Notes: generated by a model from the letters alone, not told the origin. Shown: positions 1 through 9,715, numbered from the stretch's first letter. The stretch is DNA of 64,000 nt from Gamarada debralockiae (GCA_002803225.1 NXFV01000020.1:1-64000); one strand, 5' to 3'. Program-made: numbers and translations.

Positions 1-41
1 ATTGCCCCTTCGCATCAATACCGCCATCGTTGAAACGAAAT

Positions 42-257
42 TCATCCGTTTACGAAGTTGGGACGACTTCCTTCACAACCTCCAAAAGTACGACACCTTG
101 ATAATACGCACAATGTAACTTTTCGGTACATCCTTCCGAAAGATGCGACTGTGACACTGTCTTCCAATTTCAAAACCCGGGTCTCTCCTTTCGCATCACC
201 TGTTTCGGGGTCGACTTTGAGGATTTGAAGCTCGGCGGGCTCCTGGGACAGTCGGCC
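42..257 (-). CDS. Possible terminal exon fragment of an unidentified gene
   Basis: A 71-codon open stretch on the minus strand reads like coding sequence (EPAELQILKVDPETGDAKGE, then a segment with DSVTVASFGRMYRK) and ends at a TGA at 42-44. A CAG that could be a splice acceptor precedes the GAGCCC at about 246. There is no ATG, so this could only be the last exon of a gene or a relic. I do not recognise the family. The rest of 1-360 shows nothing else. Confidence 0.22.
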   Translation of the reverse strand, partial: GRLSQEPAELQILKVDPETGDAKGETRVLKLEDSVTVASFGRMYRKVTLCVLSRCRTFGGCEGSRPNFVNG

Positions 258-361
258 TCATGCAACGTGCTGTCGCTTGCGCGGAAGGACCATTGGCTGG
301 TAACACACGCCTTCCCTCCCAAATCCTTTCTTCTGGCCATTTTTAAGCAATATTCATACTA

Positions 362-826
362 CAGTTAAACCTCTATACAAGAATACGCTCGGGATCACGA
401 GTTATATTCTTATAGAAGAGGTATTCTTATATCGAGGCCCTATAACCAAGAAATTCAAAAATTCAAAAAATTCAAAAAGCTCCTCAAGAGATAGAAACGC
501 ACGTAAATTCCCTATTCTAGCCTAATCTCTGCGTTAAAAGAAGCTTATAATCGATGGTTATACTATTAAATTAACAATAGATAATCAGCATTAGTAAGAG
601 CTCTATAACGCTTCTTAGGGGTCTCTGTATTTCAAGGTTTGGATGAAGATATTCTTATGTAAAGGTATAATTAGGAGGGAATCTAAGGTTACGGACTGTA
701 ATTACCTAAGAATGTTCTTCTAGAGAGGTATTCTTATTGGCTTACCTAAAAATAAAGGGACTAGCTGCCGTATTCTTATTGGTCAGGTATTCTTATCTAC
801 AGGATTCTTATATCCAGGTTTAACTG
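362..826. mobile_element. Pogo/Fot-like MITE, 465 bp, TA-flanked
   Basis: The ends are inverted repeats: CAGTTAAACCTCTATACAAG at 362 and the complement of a matching CAGTTAAACCTGGATATAAG ending at 826. Both ends are flanked by TA (360-361 and 827-828), the target duplication of Tc1/mariner/pogo transposons. The interior is AT-rich with repeated TATTCTTAT motifs and has no reading frame, so this is a non-autonomous element. The terminal sequence resembles the CAG-starting ends of pogo/Tigger-type elements; that family assignment is inference. Confidence 0.72.
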
Positions 827-837
827 TATACACAAGA

Positions 838-1100
838 GAGAGGATTTTCGTACAAAAGTTAGGAAACGCCCTAGAAAGACCTCAACAAATAGGCGATATT
901 GTTAGGAAGGTATTTGAAGAGGCCTTTACAAAAGAGCTACAAATCCCTTGTTTTACTGATGATTATAATCAGTATATGGGAAGCGTAGACCTTGCAAATG
1001 AATTTAGGGAGCCGTACGAGAATCACAGAATCACTCAAAGGAATTGGTGGCCTCTTTTTTATTGGCTAATTGATGTGGCCTGTGAGGAGATTGTGGAAGC
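838..1100 (+). pseudogene. PiggyBac-family transposase, C-terminal remnant
   Basis: About 85 codons read through without a stop. They contain the conserved piggyBac (DDE_Tnp_1_7) C-terminal block: IPCFTDDYNQYMGSVDLANE followed by RNWWPLFYWLIDVA, matching the family pattern of a DYN-x-YMGGVDLAD segment and an RNWWP-FYWLLD segment. The N-terminal two thirds, with the catalytic core, are absent. The pogo-like MITE lies directly upstream and the Tc1 left end about 120 bp downstream, so this is a stack of insertions. The open frame runs on to 1256 but is no longer recognisable after about 1100. Confidence 0.75.
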
Positions 1101-1375
1101 AGAGGTGAAGGGTCAGATCAGAAATACCTCGTCCCCTTTGAAAACTTATGTATCACCTTCTCTTCCAGTTTGCCAGATGTCAAGTATGCTGGATATCTCT
1201 GGAGCCCACGTCTGCGTCGGTGGGGCCATTACTACCCGCCCACTTAAGCGAAATTAATTTTCCGACTGGTTTTCATGACCTCCTTACCTTCAATTAATTT
1301 AAAAATCAACCATCAACAATAATTACTAGAGACCCAAAACTGAGGATATTATTTTATCAAGCCCCAATATTCCTA

Positions 1376-1778
1376 ATGAGAATGGCGAATGACCTACTCC
1401 TGCGCGCGCAGTTATTCATAGAATGCAAGGACTCGGTTTCTCCTAACACGAAAATCATTTTATATACTAGTACACCAAGGAGGACGATTAAGGACATCCT
1501 ATACCAAGAACAATTGCGCAGATCACGGAAAGGCAAACCTTACAAGCCGCATTTGATGTCTGTCAGGGAAATTCGTCGCTATATACACTATATCGCAAAA
1601 GACTAGTGGACGCGCTAGCTGGCAGGTCAAAGCCCAGCTAGGAGTTAAAGCCTCTGTCCGGACTATTTGTCGAGAACTACGCCGCGCAGGCTACTGACGC
1701 TACATTACATGCCCCAGACCCTATGTATCACGCAAGCAAGCTAAGAAGAGATTGGGTTTTGCTTTGGAGCATAGGTGG
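1376..1778 (+). pseudogene. Tc1-like transposase, N-terminal half (HTH domains)
   Basis: The frame after the stop at about 1605 reads VRTICRELRR, then RYITCPRPYVSRKQAKKRLG and FALEHRW, typical of the second helix-turn-helix and linker of fungal Tc1-like transposases. Stops and frame changes interrupt it. It ends at EHRW (about 1777), next to the TAGAGG repeat that marks the insert boundary. The missing catalytic half begins with the same motif at 7646, so the two halves belong to one gene. Confidence 0.75.
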
Positions 1779-1902
1779 TAGAGGACATCCTAAATAAATA
1801 TATATTATTAAGATTCATACTATTATCACACAGAAGAGTATTTAAGTTAAGTTAAATTAAGTTATTAAAGGGATATATAATAGGCAAAGAATCAGTTAAA
1901 GT

Positions 1903-4900
1903 CTAGCTAATTCGAGTAAGGAGCTTAACGATAGCCTTGTGCCTGTTTTGAACCGCATATGACAGCGGCGTCCGACCGTACTCGACCTCTGCATCGCCGT
2001 ACTCGCCCTCTGCATTAACATCGACTTTGCCAGTATCAAGCAGTAGCTTGACTACGGCCTCGTGCCCGTTTTGAGCCGCGTATGACAGTGGCGTCCGACT
2101 ATACTCGCCCTCTATATCAACGTCGACTTTCCTAGTATCAAGCAGTAGCTTGACCACAGCTTCATGCCCGTTTTGAGCCGCGTATGATAGTGGTGCCCAA
2201 CTATACTTGTCCTTTGCATTAACATCAACTTTGCCAGTATTAAGTAGCAGCTTGACCACAGCTTCATGCCCGTTTTGAGCCGCGTATGATAGCGGTGTCC
2301 GACTGTACTCGCCCTCTGCATCAACATCGACTTTACCAGTATTAAGTAGCAGCTTGACCACAGCCTCATGCCCGTTTTGAGCCGCGTATGACAGCGGCGT
2401 CCGACTATACTCGCTCTTTGCATCAATATCAACTTTGCCAGTATCAAGCAGCAGCTTGACCACAGCTTCATGCCCGTTTTGAGCTGCATATGATAACGGC
2501 GTCCGACTGTACTTATCCTTTATATTAATGTCGACTTTGCCAGTATCAAGCAGTAGCTTGATTACGGCCTCATGCCCGCTTCGAGCCGCGTACAACAGTA
2601 GTGTCTGACTGTACTTATCCCTTGCATTGACATCGACTTTACTAGTATCAAGCAGCAGCTTGACTACGGCCTCGTGGCCGTTTTGAGCCGCCCATGACAG
2701 TGGCGTCCAACTATAGTCGCCCTTTGCGTTGACATCGACTTTGCTAGTATTAAGCAGCAGCTTGACTATAGCCTTATGCCCGTTTTGAGCCGCGTATGAT
2801 AGTGGCGTCCAACCATACTTGCCCTTTGCGTTGACATCAACTTTAGTAGTATTAAGCAGCAGCTTAACCACGGCTTCATGCCCGTTTTGAGCTGTGTATG
2901 ATAATGGCGTCCAACCATATTTATCCTTTGTATCAACATCGACTTTGCTAGTATTAAGCAGCAGCTTAACTATAGCCTCATGCCCGTTTTGAGCTGCCCA
3001 CGACAGTGGCGTCCGACCGGACTTGTCCTTTGTATCAATATCGACTTTGCCAGTATTAAGCAGCAGCTTGACCACGGCCTCGTGCCCATTTTGAGCCGCA
3101 TATAATAGTGGTGTCCAACTATACTCGTCCTTTATGTCAATATCAACTTTGCTAGTATCAAGCAGTAGCTTGACTATAGCCTCATGCCCGCTTCGAGCCG
3201 CGTACAATAGCGATGTCCGACTATATATATCCTTTGCATCAATGTCAACTTTGCCAGTATTAAGCAATAGCTTGACTATGGCCTTATGCCTGTTTTGAGC
3301 TGCGTATGATAATAGTGTCCGACTGCGTTTGTCTTTTACGTTGATATCGACTTTGCCAGTATCAAGCAGCAGCTCGACCACGGCCTCATGCCCGTTTTGA
3401 GCCGCGTGCCATAGTAGCGTCCAACCACGTTTATCTTTTACATTAACATCGACTTTGCTAGTATTAAGCAGCAGCTTGACTACAGCCTCATGCCTGTTTT
3501 GAGCCGCGTACCACAGCGGCGTCCAACCAGACTCATCCTTTGTATTGACGTCGACTTTGCTAGTATCAAGCAGTAGCTTGACCACAGCTTCGTGCCCGCT
3601 TCGAGCCGCGTACAACAGCGACGTCCGACCGCGTTTGTCCTTCCAGTTCAAGTCAACGTCAACAGCCTGGCCCTCCTTGTCCTTGGTCTTATTCTTAGCG
3701 TTCCTATCAAACAGCAGCCTGTTCCTATATCGTGTAGCCCACGACAGAGGCGTCTGGCCATTCTTATCCTTTGTCACCTTATCTGTGCCCCCGTCAAGCA
3801 GCAGCTTGACAACGGCCTCGTGCCCCTTCTCGGCCGCCCACGACAGCGGCGTCCGGCCCTCCTCGTCCTTGGTCTCCTTCTCAGCACCCTTCTCGAGCAG
3901 CAGCTTAACCACCACCTCGTGCCCCTTCTCGGCCGCCCACGACAGCGACGTCCGGCCCTCCTCGTCCTTGGTCTCCTTCTCAGCACCCTTCTCGAGCAGC
4001 AGCTTAACCACCACCTCGTGTCCATTCTCTGTAGCCCATAATAGTGGTGTCAGCCCGTCTTTATCTTTTGAATCAATATCAACTTTGTTCGTGTCTAGCA
4101 GTAGCTTGACTACTGCTTCATGCCCTTGCCTTGCTGCGTACGACAGTAGTGTCTTCTCCTTAATGTCTCCCTCTAATATAGCTACATGCTGAAGCCAAAC
4201 CGCCCCAAAAGTACTAGAGTAGTTTATTTCCATGACGCCTGCGACGTATTTTCTCTTGTGGAGCATGAGAATTCGCTTCTTAATTGCTACCTGTACGTAC
4301 TGCCCAGCATCTAGTTCCCTGCGGATTGGATCTCTTTCGTGTTGCTGTTCTAGGATAATAGGAGGCTGATCAGGTTCCGAATCTGCTTCCAAACTAGTCT
4401 GTATGTCCGCGGACAGAGATCTTCCATATTTCTTCAATAGTACCTGAAATGAATTTCCGTCTGTGCACATAACCAATACTCGGCCAAGTATGCCATCAGA
4501 AGTAGGTACCATAGTCGTAGTGATCAGCCCATCATGTTCATGTAAATCCCAATTAGAATGGCGATGGATAATGTGTGAAGCGACCTCTTGCCCGTCTACC
4601 CCTTCTAGCTTAATCGCACATTTCTCCATGTCACCCCATTTTCTATTACGTATCGAACCCCATTGTCTGATATATAAGTCTCTCCGAGGGTATTGTAACA
4701 GATTGATATCTCTTAAATGTAGTAGTTCGAGCGTCCAACTTTGCTCTCTTGTAAAATCTTCCTTTGTTAAGGATATCTCTCTCAGATGAACTGCAAGTCG
4801 CCCACTTTCCTTCCCTACCTCTGTACAATCAAGGACAGCAAGTCCTAAACCCTGTTGGCTACTTTTAAAGCCGAGCGACAACCGGATTCCCCTACTACTG

Positions 4901-5733
4901 ACTGTCAAAGGACTACTAACAGTATCAGAGGCGGTTTTTTGAATGATATTGCCAGAGTTAGCGAACGCAGATGGTGAAATTGCAAGAATCCCGCCATGGT
5001 TCTCTGTTGATCTCCATGCAAAGAGACTATGGTCATTCGAGACTTTCATAATCTCTTCCTGAAGTCTAATGAATGCCCTCTCTCCTTCCCCATATAGCAT
5101 CGGCATATATATACCAAATATTCCCATTAAGGAGTATGCGAGATCTTCAATCCTTGTTGTCTCCCTCTTCGAAGCCCATGACATCCTTTGAGCAACACTA
5201 GCATATTCTAAATCATCTCCTAACAAGAAACCGCCAGGTATTCCAGTGATCTCGGATATAGGCTGTTGTAGACTTGACTTGCTACCAATCTCCTGCCATT
5301 CGCTATCGAGGAATATTACTGTTGATGGGGCAATAAGCTCTTGAAGGGTCCACCCTCTAGTAAACCATCTACTTTTCCGGAATTCGTCGCCTGCACCAGT
5401 TCCCCGCGGGACATCTACAAGATATGCGTAGCACTCTTCGGCTTCCTCGTACCAACGGTACATAGAGTTGAGGGCTTCAGAAAGTTCAGTACTGCTTGTT
5501 TTATCAATGCAGCAAGTATCGATCCAAATATACTCGAAACCGCCCTTTGCAGCAACAATGCATGCGTTTTTGACCTTTTCGTAACCCACTGAATTTATCG
5601 CCTCCTCATCCGTCTTGATATCTTGCAAAGGAACTTCCTCCGCTCCCCACGTATGCGAAAGGATCGCATACCGCAGGACCTGGTTGCCTCCAAATTCTTC
5701 CACCTTCCGTGTATCTGTATTAAGCAAACGCAT
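1903..5733 (-). CDS. HET domain and ankyrin-repeat protein (allorecognition-type)
   Basis: The 1276-residue protein starts at an ATG at 5733 and needs no introns. Residues 22-150 form a HET domain: YAILSHTWGAEEVPLQDI, YIWIDTCCIDK and RGWTLQELIAPSTVIFLD. The usual downstream block with RMSWASKRETTRIEDLAYSL and MLYGEGERAF follows to about residue 240. Residues 250-510 are unassigned; I see no P-loop, so no NACHT/NB-ARC domain. Residues 515-1276 hold about 22 ankyrin repeats, mostly 34 residues long, with the consensus RTPLSYAAQNGHEAVVKLLL; the fifth is degenerate and the last truncated. HET proteins of fungi trigger incompatibility cell death when partners differ, and such repeats act as recognition surfaces. 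The near identity of repeats implies recent unequal exchange. The gene lies inside a Tc1 element. Confidence 0.93.
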   Translation of the reverse strand: MRLLNTDTRKVEEFGGNQVLRYAILSHTWGAEEVPLQDIKTDEEAINSVGYEKVKNACIVAAKGGFEYIWIDTCCIDKTSSTELSEALNSMYRWYEEAEECYAYLVDVPRGTGAGDEFRKSRWFTRGWTLQELIAPSTVIFLDSEWQEIGSKSSLQQPISEITGIPGGFLLGDDLEYASVAQRMSWASKRETTRIEDLAYSLMGIFGIYMPMLYGEGERAFIRLQEEIMKVSNDHSLFAWRSTENHGGILAISPSAFANSGNIIQKTASDTVSSPLTVSSRGIRLSLGFKSSQQGLGLAVLDCTEVGKESGRLAVHLREISLTKEDFTREQSWTLELLHLRDINLLQYPRRDLYIRQWGSIRNRKWGDMEKCAIKLEGVDGQEVASHIIHRHSNWDLHEHDGLITTTMVPTSDGILGRVLVMCTDGNSFQVLLKKYGRSLSADIQTSLEADSEPDQPPIILEQQHERDPIRRELDAGQYVQVAIKKRILMLHKRKYVAGVMEINYSSTFGAVWLQHVAILEGDIKEKTLLSYAARQGHEAVVKLLLDTNKVDIDSKDKDGLTPLLWATENGHEVVVKLLLEKGAEKETKDEEGRTSLSWAAEKGHEVVVKLLLEKGAEKETKDEEGRTPLSWAAEKGHEAVVKLLLDGGTDKVTKDKNGQTPLSWATRYRNRLLFDRNAKNKTKDKEGQAVDVDLNWKDKRGRTSLLYAARSGHEAVVKLLLDTSKVDVNTKDESGWTPLWYAAQNRHEAVVKLLLNTSKVDVNVKDKRGWTLLWHAAQNGHEAVVELLLDTGKVDINVKDKRSRTLLSYAAQNRHKAIVKLLLNTGKVDIDAKDIYSRTSLLYAARSGHEAIVKLLLDTSKVDIDIKDEYSWTPLLYAAQNGHEAVVKLLLNTGKVDIDTKDKSGRTPLSWAAQNGHEAIVKLLLNTSKVDVDTKDKYGWTPLSYTAQNGHEAVVKLLLNTTKVDVNAKGKYGWTPLSYAAQNGHKAIVKLLLNTSKVDVNAKGDYSWTPLSWAAQNGHEAVVKLLLDTSKVDVNARDKYSQTLLLYAARSGHEAVIKLLLDTGKVDINIKDKYSRTPLSYAAQNGHEAVVKLLLDTGKVDIDAKSEYSRTPLSYAAQNGHEAVVKLLLNTGKVDVDAEGEYSRTPLSYAAQNGHEAVVKLLLNTGKVDVNAKDKYSWAPLSYAAQNGHEAVVKLLLDTRKVDVDIEGEYSRTPLSYAAQNGHEAVVKLLLDTGKVDVNAEGEYGDAEVEYGRTPLSYAVQNRHKAIVKLLTRIS
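1915..3660 (-). repeat. 102-bp tandem coding repeat (ankyrin array)
   Basis: About 17 consecutive 102-bp units, each encoding one 34-residue ankyrin repeat, are highly similar at DNA level as well as protein level. The forward strand shows recurring GCCCGTTTTGAGCCGCGTAT and AAGCAGCAGCTTGACCAC. Variation is concentrated in a few codons (RT/WT, LSYA/LSWA/LLYA, NTGK/DTSK, and the loop after KVD). Such DNA-level homogeneity is typical of concerted evolution in fungal incompatibility genes. Copy number from short reads would be unreliable here. Confidence 0.9.
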
Positions 5734-7645
5734 AGTTGCAGCCTAAAAACGCGAGGCAAGTCTCTCCGTTTCAGTCGCAGAAGAGCTCGATCAGGTGAAG
5801 TGGAATGATAATGTCAATATGGCGTTTACTCTCTAGCATTAAAGATGTCTGAGAATCGCCTAAACTGAAAATTGAAGCTTCATGGTCTGCAGAATACCAC
5901 GAACAGAAGGAAAATGAGGTTAAAATACCAGAGCGCAGCCTGGTGCCTCACATGCCTTATTGTGGCTTGCTGACATTCTTACTCCCTCATATCTCAGGCA
6001 TCAACTTCTTGTCCCTCCCCAATTTCAGCCTCTTTTCTTGCCACGCCTTTCAACCACCTATTCGACTACGTTTCAGGGCATCAGCGTGCGCAGCACTCGT
6101 CACTGGTGGGGATTACTCGCACCCGTTATCATGTGGCGTTGAAATCACGGGACAGTAGAACATGTGATGCGTGCGGAGCCTATGATACTGTAAGAATAGG
6201 ACCAGAATAGTGCTGCAGCCGAATAGACTAGAACGGTCACCAAACTCAGGCCATCACAAGTGATCAAGTCGAACAGGGATAACGTTCTTTAGTGGCTAAG
6301 GTGCTTGGTCGAAGGTCTACCAGGCGAAGATATCGTGTGCACACGCCATTACTTGCCGTTCACAAGCGCCCCGAAACGACGCCTTTGACATCTGGTTCAC
6401 ACAGTGAATAGTTGCAAATATGCTTGCTACCCCTGAAATGTTCTGTCTTGTGAATATGTCAAGCCTGTTGATAGGTCTAGACAGTACGGTGATATCTGGG
6501 GAAGACCGAATAGCTGGAGAAGGCCGAAGAGCTGGGGAAGTCCGAGGAGCTGGGGAAGGCCGAGGACCTGAAGTCAAGTTGTAGATATATGCGAAGGGTT
6601 GAACTCTGGAAGAAGGGGTAGAGATTTGGAATTGAAGCTTACGAAGCCTATTTTGGACTAGCGCTATATGCACCTCAGTATTAGGGTTCTCATAACAACA
6701 AAGCCAAATCTTGAACAAGTTAACCTGGGGAGGAGAGAGACTGAAGGATGTGCTCAACTTGGAGGCGACTAGGAGTGAGAAAGGCTCACTATCAAAATTA
6801 TCCAGCTGAGAAGGAGGGAACTATCATGACCCACAATGCGGCCACTCAGCGTACCCGTAAGGGGCATCACAAGGTGACCGCCATCATTTAACCGAAAAAG
6901 AACGTGCACTCTTCCCTATTTCCCTGTACTAATGAAGCTAATAATGCCACTCTTTATTGCCTGCACTTAGATGCAGCGCCAATGCTAGCTTTATGCAAGG
7001 GAGCATATACCTTGCTGAGAAAGAGTTGATGGGGAAGACAATTGTATTCGGGGCATCTTGTACTTTGGAAACGTCGATTGATACTAGGGAGACTTTTTCG
7101 GATCCCGCAACAAAGACCGATTCTTTAGAGATTCCTATGGAGACAACTTCTTTGCTGCCAGAGAATAGAAACAACCTGCCTCGACTGAGATTGAAGCTCA
7201 ATTAGGTTCTTACACAATCTTCGCTGCCCCCCTCCCCCCCCCCTTTTTCCCTCCTCCCTTTCCAAAGAGCTCGTCTTACCAGCGTAGCGGGTCTCGTCCA
7301 ATCCAAACTGTAAGCTATGACTAATATGCAGATACGAGGAATGATCCTGAAGTGGCTGTGAGGGTATCCTCATGTAGCATTCGGTCCTTCTACATCGCCT
7401 CATCACTTCCTGAAATGGAACTAGATCCGTCCTTCTGCTCTGGTGAAGTATAAAGACGGGCGGCCTCCTCAATCCTTTGACTCAACTTTTTCTTTGCTCC
7501 ATTCATTAGAGACCAGTAGTAAGGCTATTCACCACAGGACTCGGGGCCCTAACTGTCTCCAGGAACTTTCTCCCCCAATATACCGCTTGAAGGATACTCC
7601 ATGCTCGCCCACTGACTATGCAACACACAGGGTTGATAGCAAGTA
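5734..7645. other. Gene-poor upstream part of the insert
   Basis: The first several hundred bases upstream of the HET-ankyrin ATG presumably hold its promoter. A 146-codon frame at 6317-6757 (minus) contains a short SP/RP-rich repeat (variants of RPSPAPRTSPALRPSP) but looks like low-complexity readthrough, and frames around 6940-7205 overlap on both strands with no recognisable family. A homopolymer-rich C/T stretch lies at about 7226-7260. I see no convincing gene. Confidence 0.5.
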
Positions 7646-7651
7646 TAGAGG

Positions 7652-8230
7652 CGATTGGCGCAAGGTTATCTAGTTAGACAATGCTATATTTGAGGTTAGG
7701 AAATGTAAGAGGATTTGGGTTAAACGCTAGGTAGACGAAAAACGCTATACAGATTGCATGCAGTTGGTTTATAGGTCAGGAAGGTTCTCAGTCATGATTT
7801 GAGAGCAATTAAGTAGGATTATAAGTCAGAATTAGTCTTTCTAGAGAAGCTTCCTAGACGAAAGGGTATTTGCTCTAAGGTATACCTTCAGCAAGTTTTA
7901 TAACCTGTTGTTTTGCGGTTGTTTGACCAGCTAGGTCCGGAGTATATCTTTATGAAGGACAGGTCTAAGGTACATATAAAGAACGCTCAACTCCCTAGAC
8001 TATAGTATAGAGTCAAGGGATATTCTTACCTTCTTCACCAAATCTAAACCCAATCGAGAAGGTCTAGCGCTGGATGAAAGAAGAGTTAAAGGAATTACCT
8101 TATATGCCAAAAATAGGGAAGATATGGATAGGAGGTTACAGAAGCTTTGGAATTAGGTTGACCCACGTGACTTTCGCATTATACAGAGCAATTGATTTGC
8201 AAAATTAAGGATGTGATTGTAGTACGAGGA
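7652..8230 (+). pseudogene. Tc1-like transposase, catalytic C-terminal half
   Basis: Starting with GDWRKVI, the stretch contains FEVRKCKRIWVKR, a degraded YRSGRFSVMIWE block, MKDRSKVHIKNAQLPRL (the second catalytic Asp segment, normally MEDNAPVHTA) and a relic of the PDLNPIEKVWRWMKEELKKL motif near 8040-8100. The tail resembles LTCKIKDVIVVRGLATIN. Multiple stops (TAG/TAA) and at least one frameshift make it non-functional. It continues the N-terminal half at 1376-1778 exactly where that one stops. Confidence 0.75.
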
Positions 8231-8529
8231 TTAGCTACTATTAATTAATTTATACTTTTAATTTAAGCTATAAATAATTAGTATTTGAATTATAGTCGTT
8301 TGTTTTAATAGGGGTGTCAAAAAATCATGGCCATGCTTAAGTGGGCGGGTAGTAATGGCCCCAGCTCTTGCGATATTGCCAGAGGCTTGGGATTGCGACC
8401 TCGCATTGAGTTCCCATGCCATTTGGCCCGTCTTCTGCAAACCCCATCGAGAACTCCTGCCTCCTACCATTTTGTCGTGTATATACAGCCAATCGCCGTG
8501 CTTGAGCTGCGTCGCAGAGGGTAATGTGT

Positions 8530-8577
8530 AGAAACCAGCCGTCTCGGGACCGTACACTTTCGCAGTGCATTTTCAAG
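8530..8577 (-). repeat. Inverted copy of 9669-9715
   Basis: About 47 bp at 8530-8577 match 9669-9715 in inverted orientation (core GCACTGCGAAAGTGTACGGT). Beyond these limits the two flanks diverge. This is a small inverted duplication or two ends of a decayed element about 1.1 kb long; no coding sequence for a transposase is recognisable between them. Confidence 0.6.
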
Positions 8578-9668
8578 GCAGTTGAGCTGCTTACCTACAC
8601 CACTCCCACCAAAATTAGTATAAGAACATATGTAACTTAGCAGAGCCTTACCTTGCACTATACACACTAATAAACATACCCTTTTTTTAACTTTTTCTCC
8701 GTAGTCGCAATATGCTATATAATCAGCTCTTCCAGTGATAGTTCTGGCAAATGTCACTTGATCACGGATTCACGAGGCTTCATTTGACGCGTAGCGACGC
8801 GCTAGCGCACCATTCGGGTATATTAGGTCGTGTTCTCATAGAACCTTTCTCTTCTCTCCTTAGCTTAGTATCTTCGTTAATTTAGCATTTATTGCATAGA
8901 GTCTTTATTGTGTGAGACTCTAATATATAGTGCTGTTACAATTAGAAGGACTTCATACTAACTAGTGATACTTCTAGGCCTGGAAACAAAGAGCTCTCTA
9001 ACCTAGACAAGATTTAGCATCACGAAAAGGCTATTTTACAGCAAGATTCAGCGTCTTCCAGTAACGACTTCCCCTTTGTTGAAGAGTTCCTTTTACAGTG
9101 ACCAAAACCTATACTACCTCCTTCAGGACCTACTTTCAGTCAACTTGCACGTGAGCGAAAACTAACAGTCAAACAAGCCTCATAAAATCGATGTGATATC
9201 AAGAAGGAAGAGAAGAAGAAAGTGAAGCTTGCGAAGAAGCCAAAGATAGTCGATACAACGCAATTAGACGAGTTCGAGCTACTGTTTCATAGCTCTCAAT
9301 AGGTACGTAAATCGCCTTGATTCAAAATATTTACTAACTATATAGCTTGTCTACAGATTCGGACTTACCTACTATCTTTCCCTCCTCTCTTTCCCTTGAT
9401 TTCTTATACCTTTTTACTTAAAATAGAGTAAATAGTAATAGCAAGATAATCTACGAGCGATTCAACATGTTTAGGAGAGTAGTGGAGGTTTTATTTAGTC
9501 GATTTCATAGTCAAATATACCTTCATTAGGCTCTATATACTTAATTACGTCTTTATATATAACCTCATCTATAGCTACAGTAATATCATCAATGGAACTC
9601 GTCTTTTGCAGAGGTTCTACGCTTTATCGAGAGCCCCACTAATGAATGATAGGCAGAATTCCGAAAGA

Positions 9669-9715
9669 GGTTAGAAATGCACTGCGAAAGTGTACGGTCC
9701 CGAGACGGCTGGTGT
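9669..9715 (+). repeat. Inverted copy of 8530-8577
   Basis: Partner of the 8530-8577 segment in the opposite orientation, with only one to three mismatches by eye. It lies in a gene-free region upstream of the unidentified 10427-11098 frame. Confidence 0.6.

Larger units (their letters stand above)
1785..7645. other. 5.86-kb insert carrying the HET-ankyrin gene
   Basis: This segment separates the two halves of the Tc1 transposase. The hexamer TAGAGG occurs at both edges (1779-1784 and 7646-7651), as a target-site duplication would. Rejoining there gives EHRW followed by RGDWRKVI, nearly continuous Tc1 sequence with one base out of frame. No terminal inverted or long direct repeats are visible at the insert edges, so the mobilising mechanism is unknown. 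The only convincing gene inside is the HET-ankyrin gene. Confidence 0.5.
1221..8363 (+). mobile_element. Tc1/mariner element interrupted by a 5.86-kb insert
   Basis: The 29 bases at 1221-1249 (starting TGGGGCCATTACTACCCGCC) are repeated, perfectly inverted, at 8335-8363. Just inside lie the two complementary halves of one Tc1-like transposase, both on the plus strand. Removing 1785-7645 plus one copy of a 6-bp repeat leaves about 1.28 kb, the normal size of a Tc1/mariner element. No TA duplication is visible at the outer edges, where the flanks have probably decayed. Stops and a frameshift show that the transposase is dead. Confidence 0.72.

Noticed and set aside
1915..3660. Regular 102-bp periodicity reminiscent of a CRISPR-like or satellite array
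   Set aside because: Every unit encodes an ankyrin repeat in one open frame within a HET gene, and there are no spacers.
3545..4192. Long plus-strand frames (215 and 149 codons) opposite the ankyrin array
   Set aside because: They are antisense shadows produced by the regular repeat codons, low-complexity (Ser/Leu-rich), without a family.
6317..6757. 146-codon minus-strand frame as a gene
   Set aside because: Short proline-rich repeat in the middle, no recognisable domain, no splice partners; likely chance opening.
6938..7205. Overlapping frames on both strands
   Set aside because: The two frames exclude each other, both are short and neither has a family signature.
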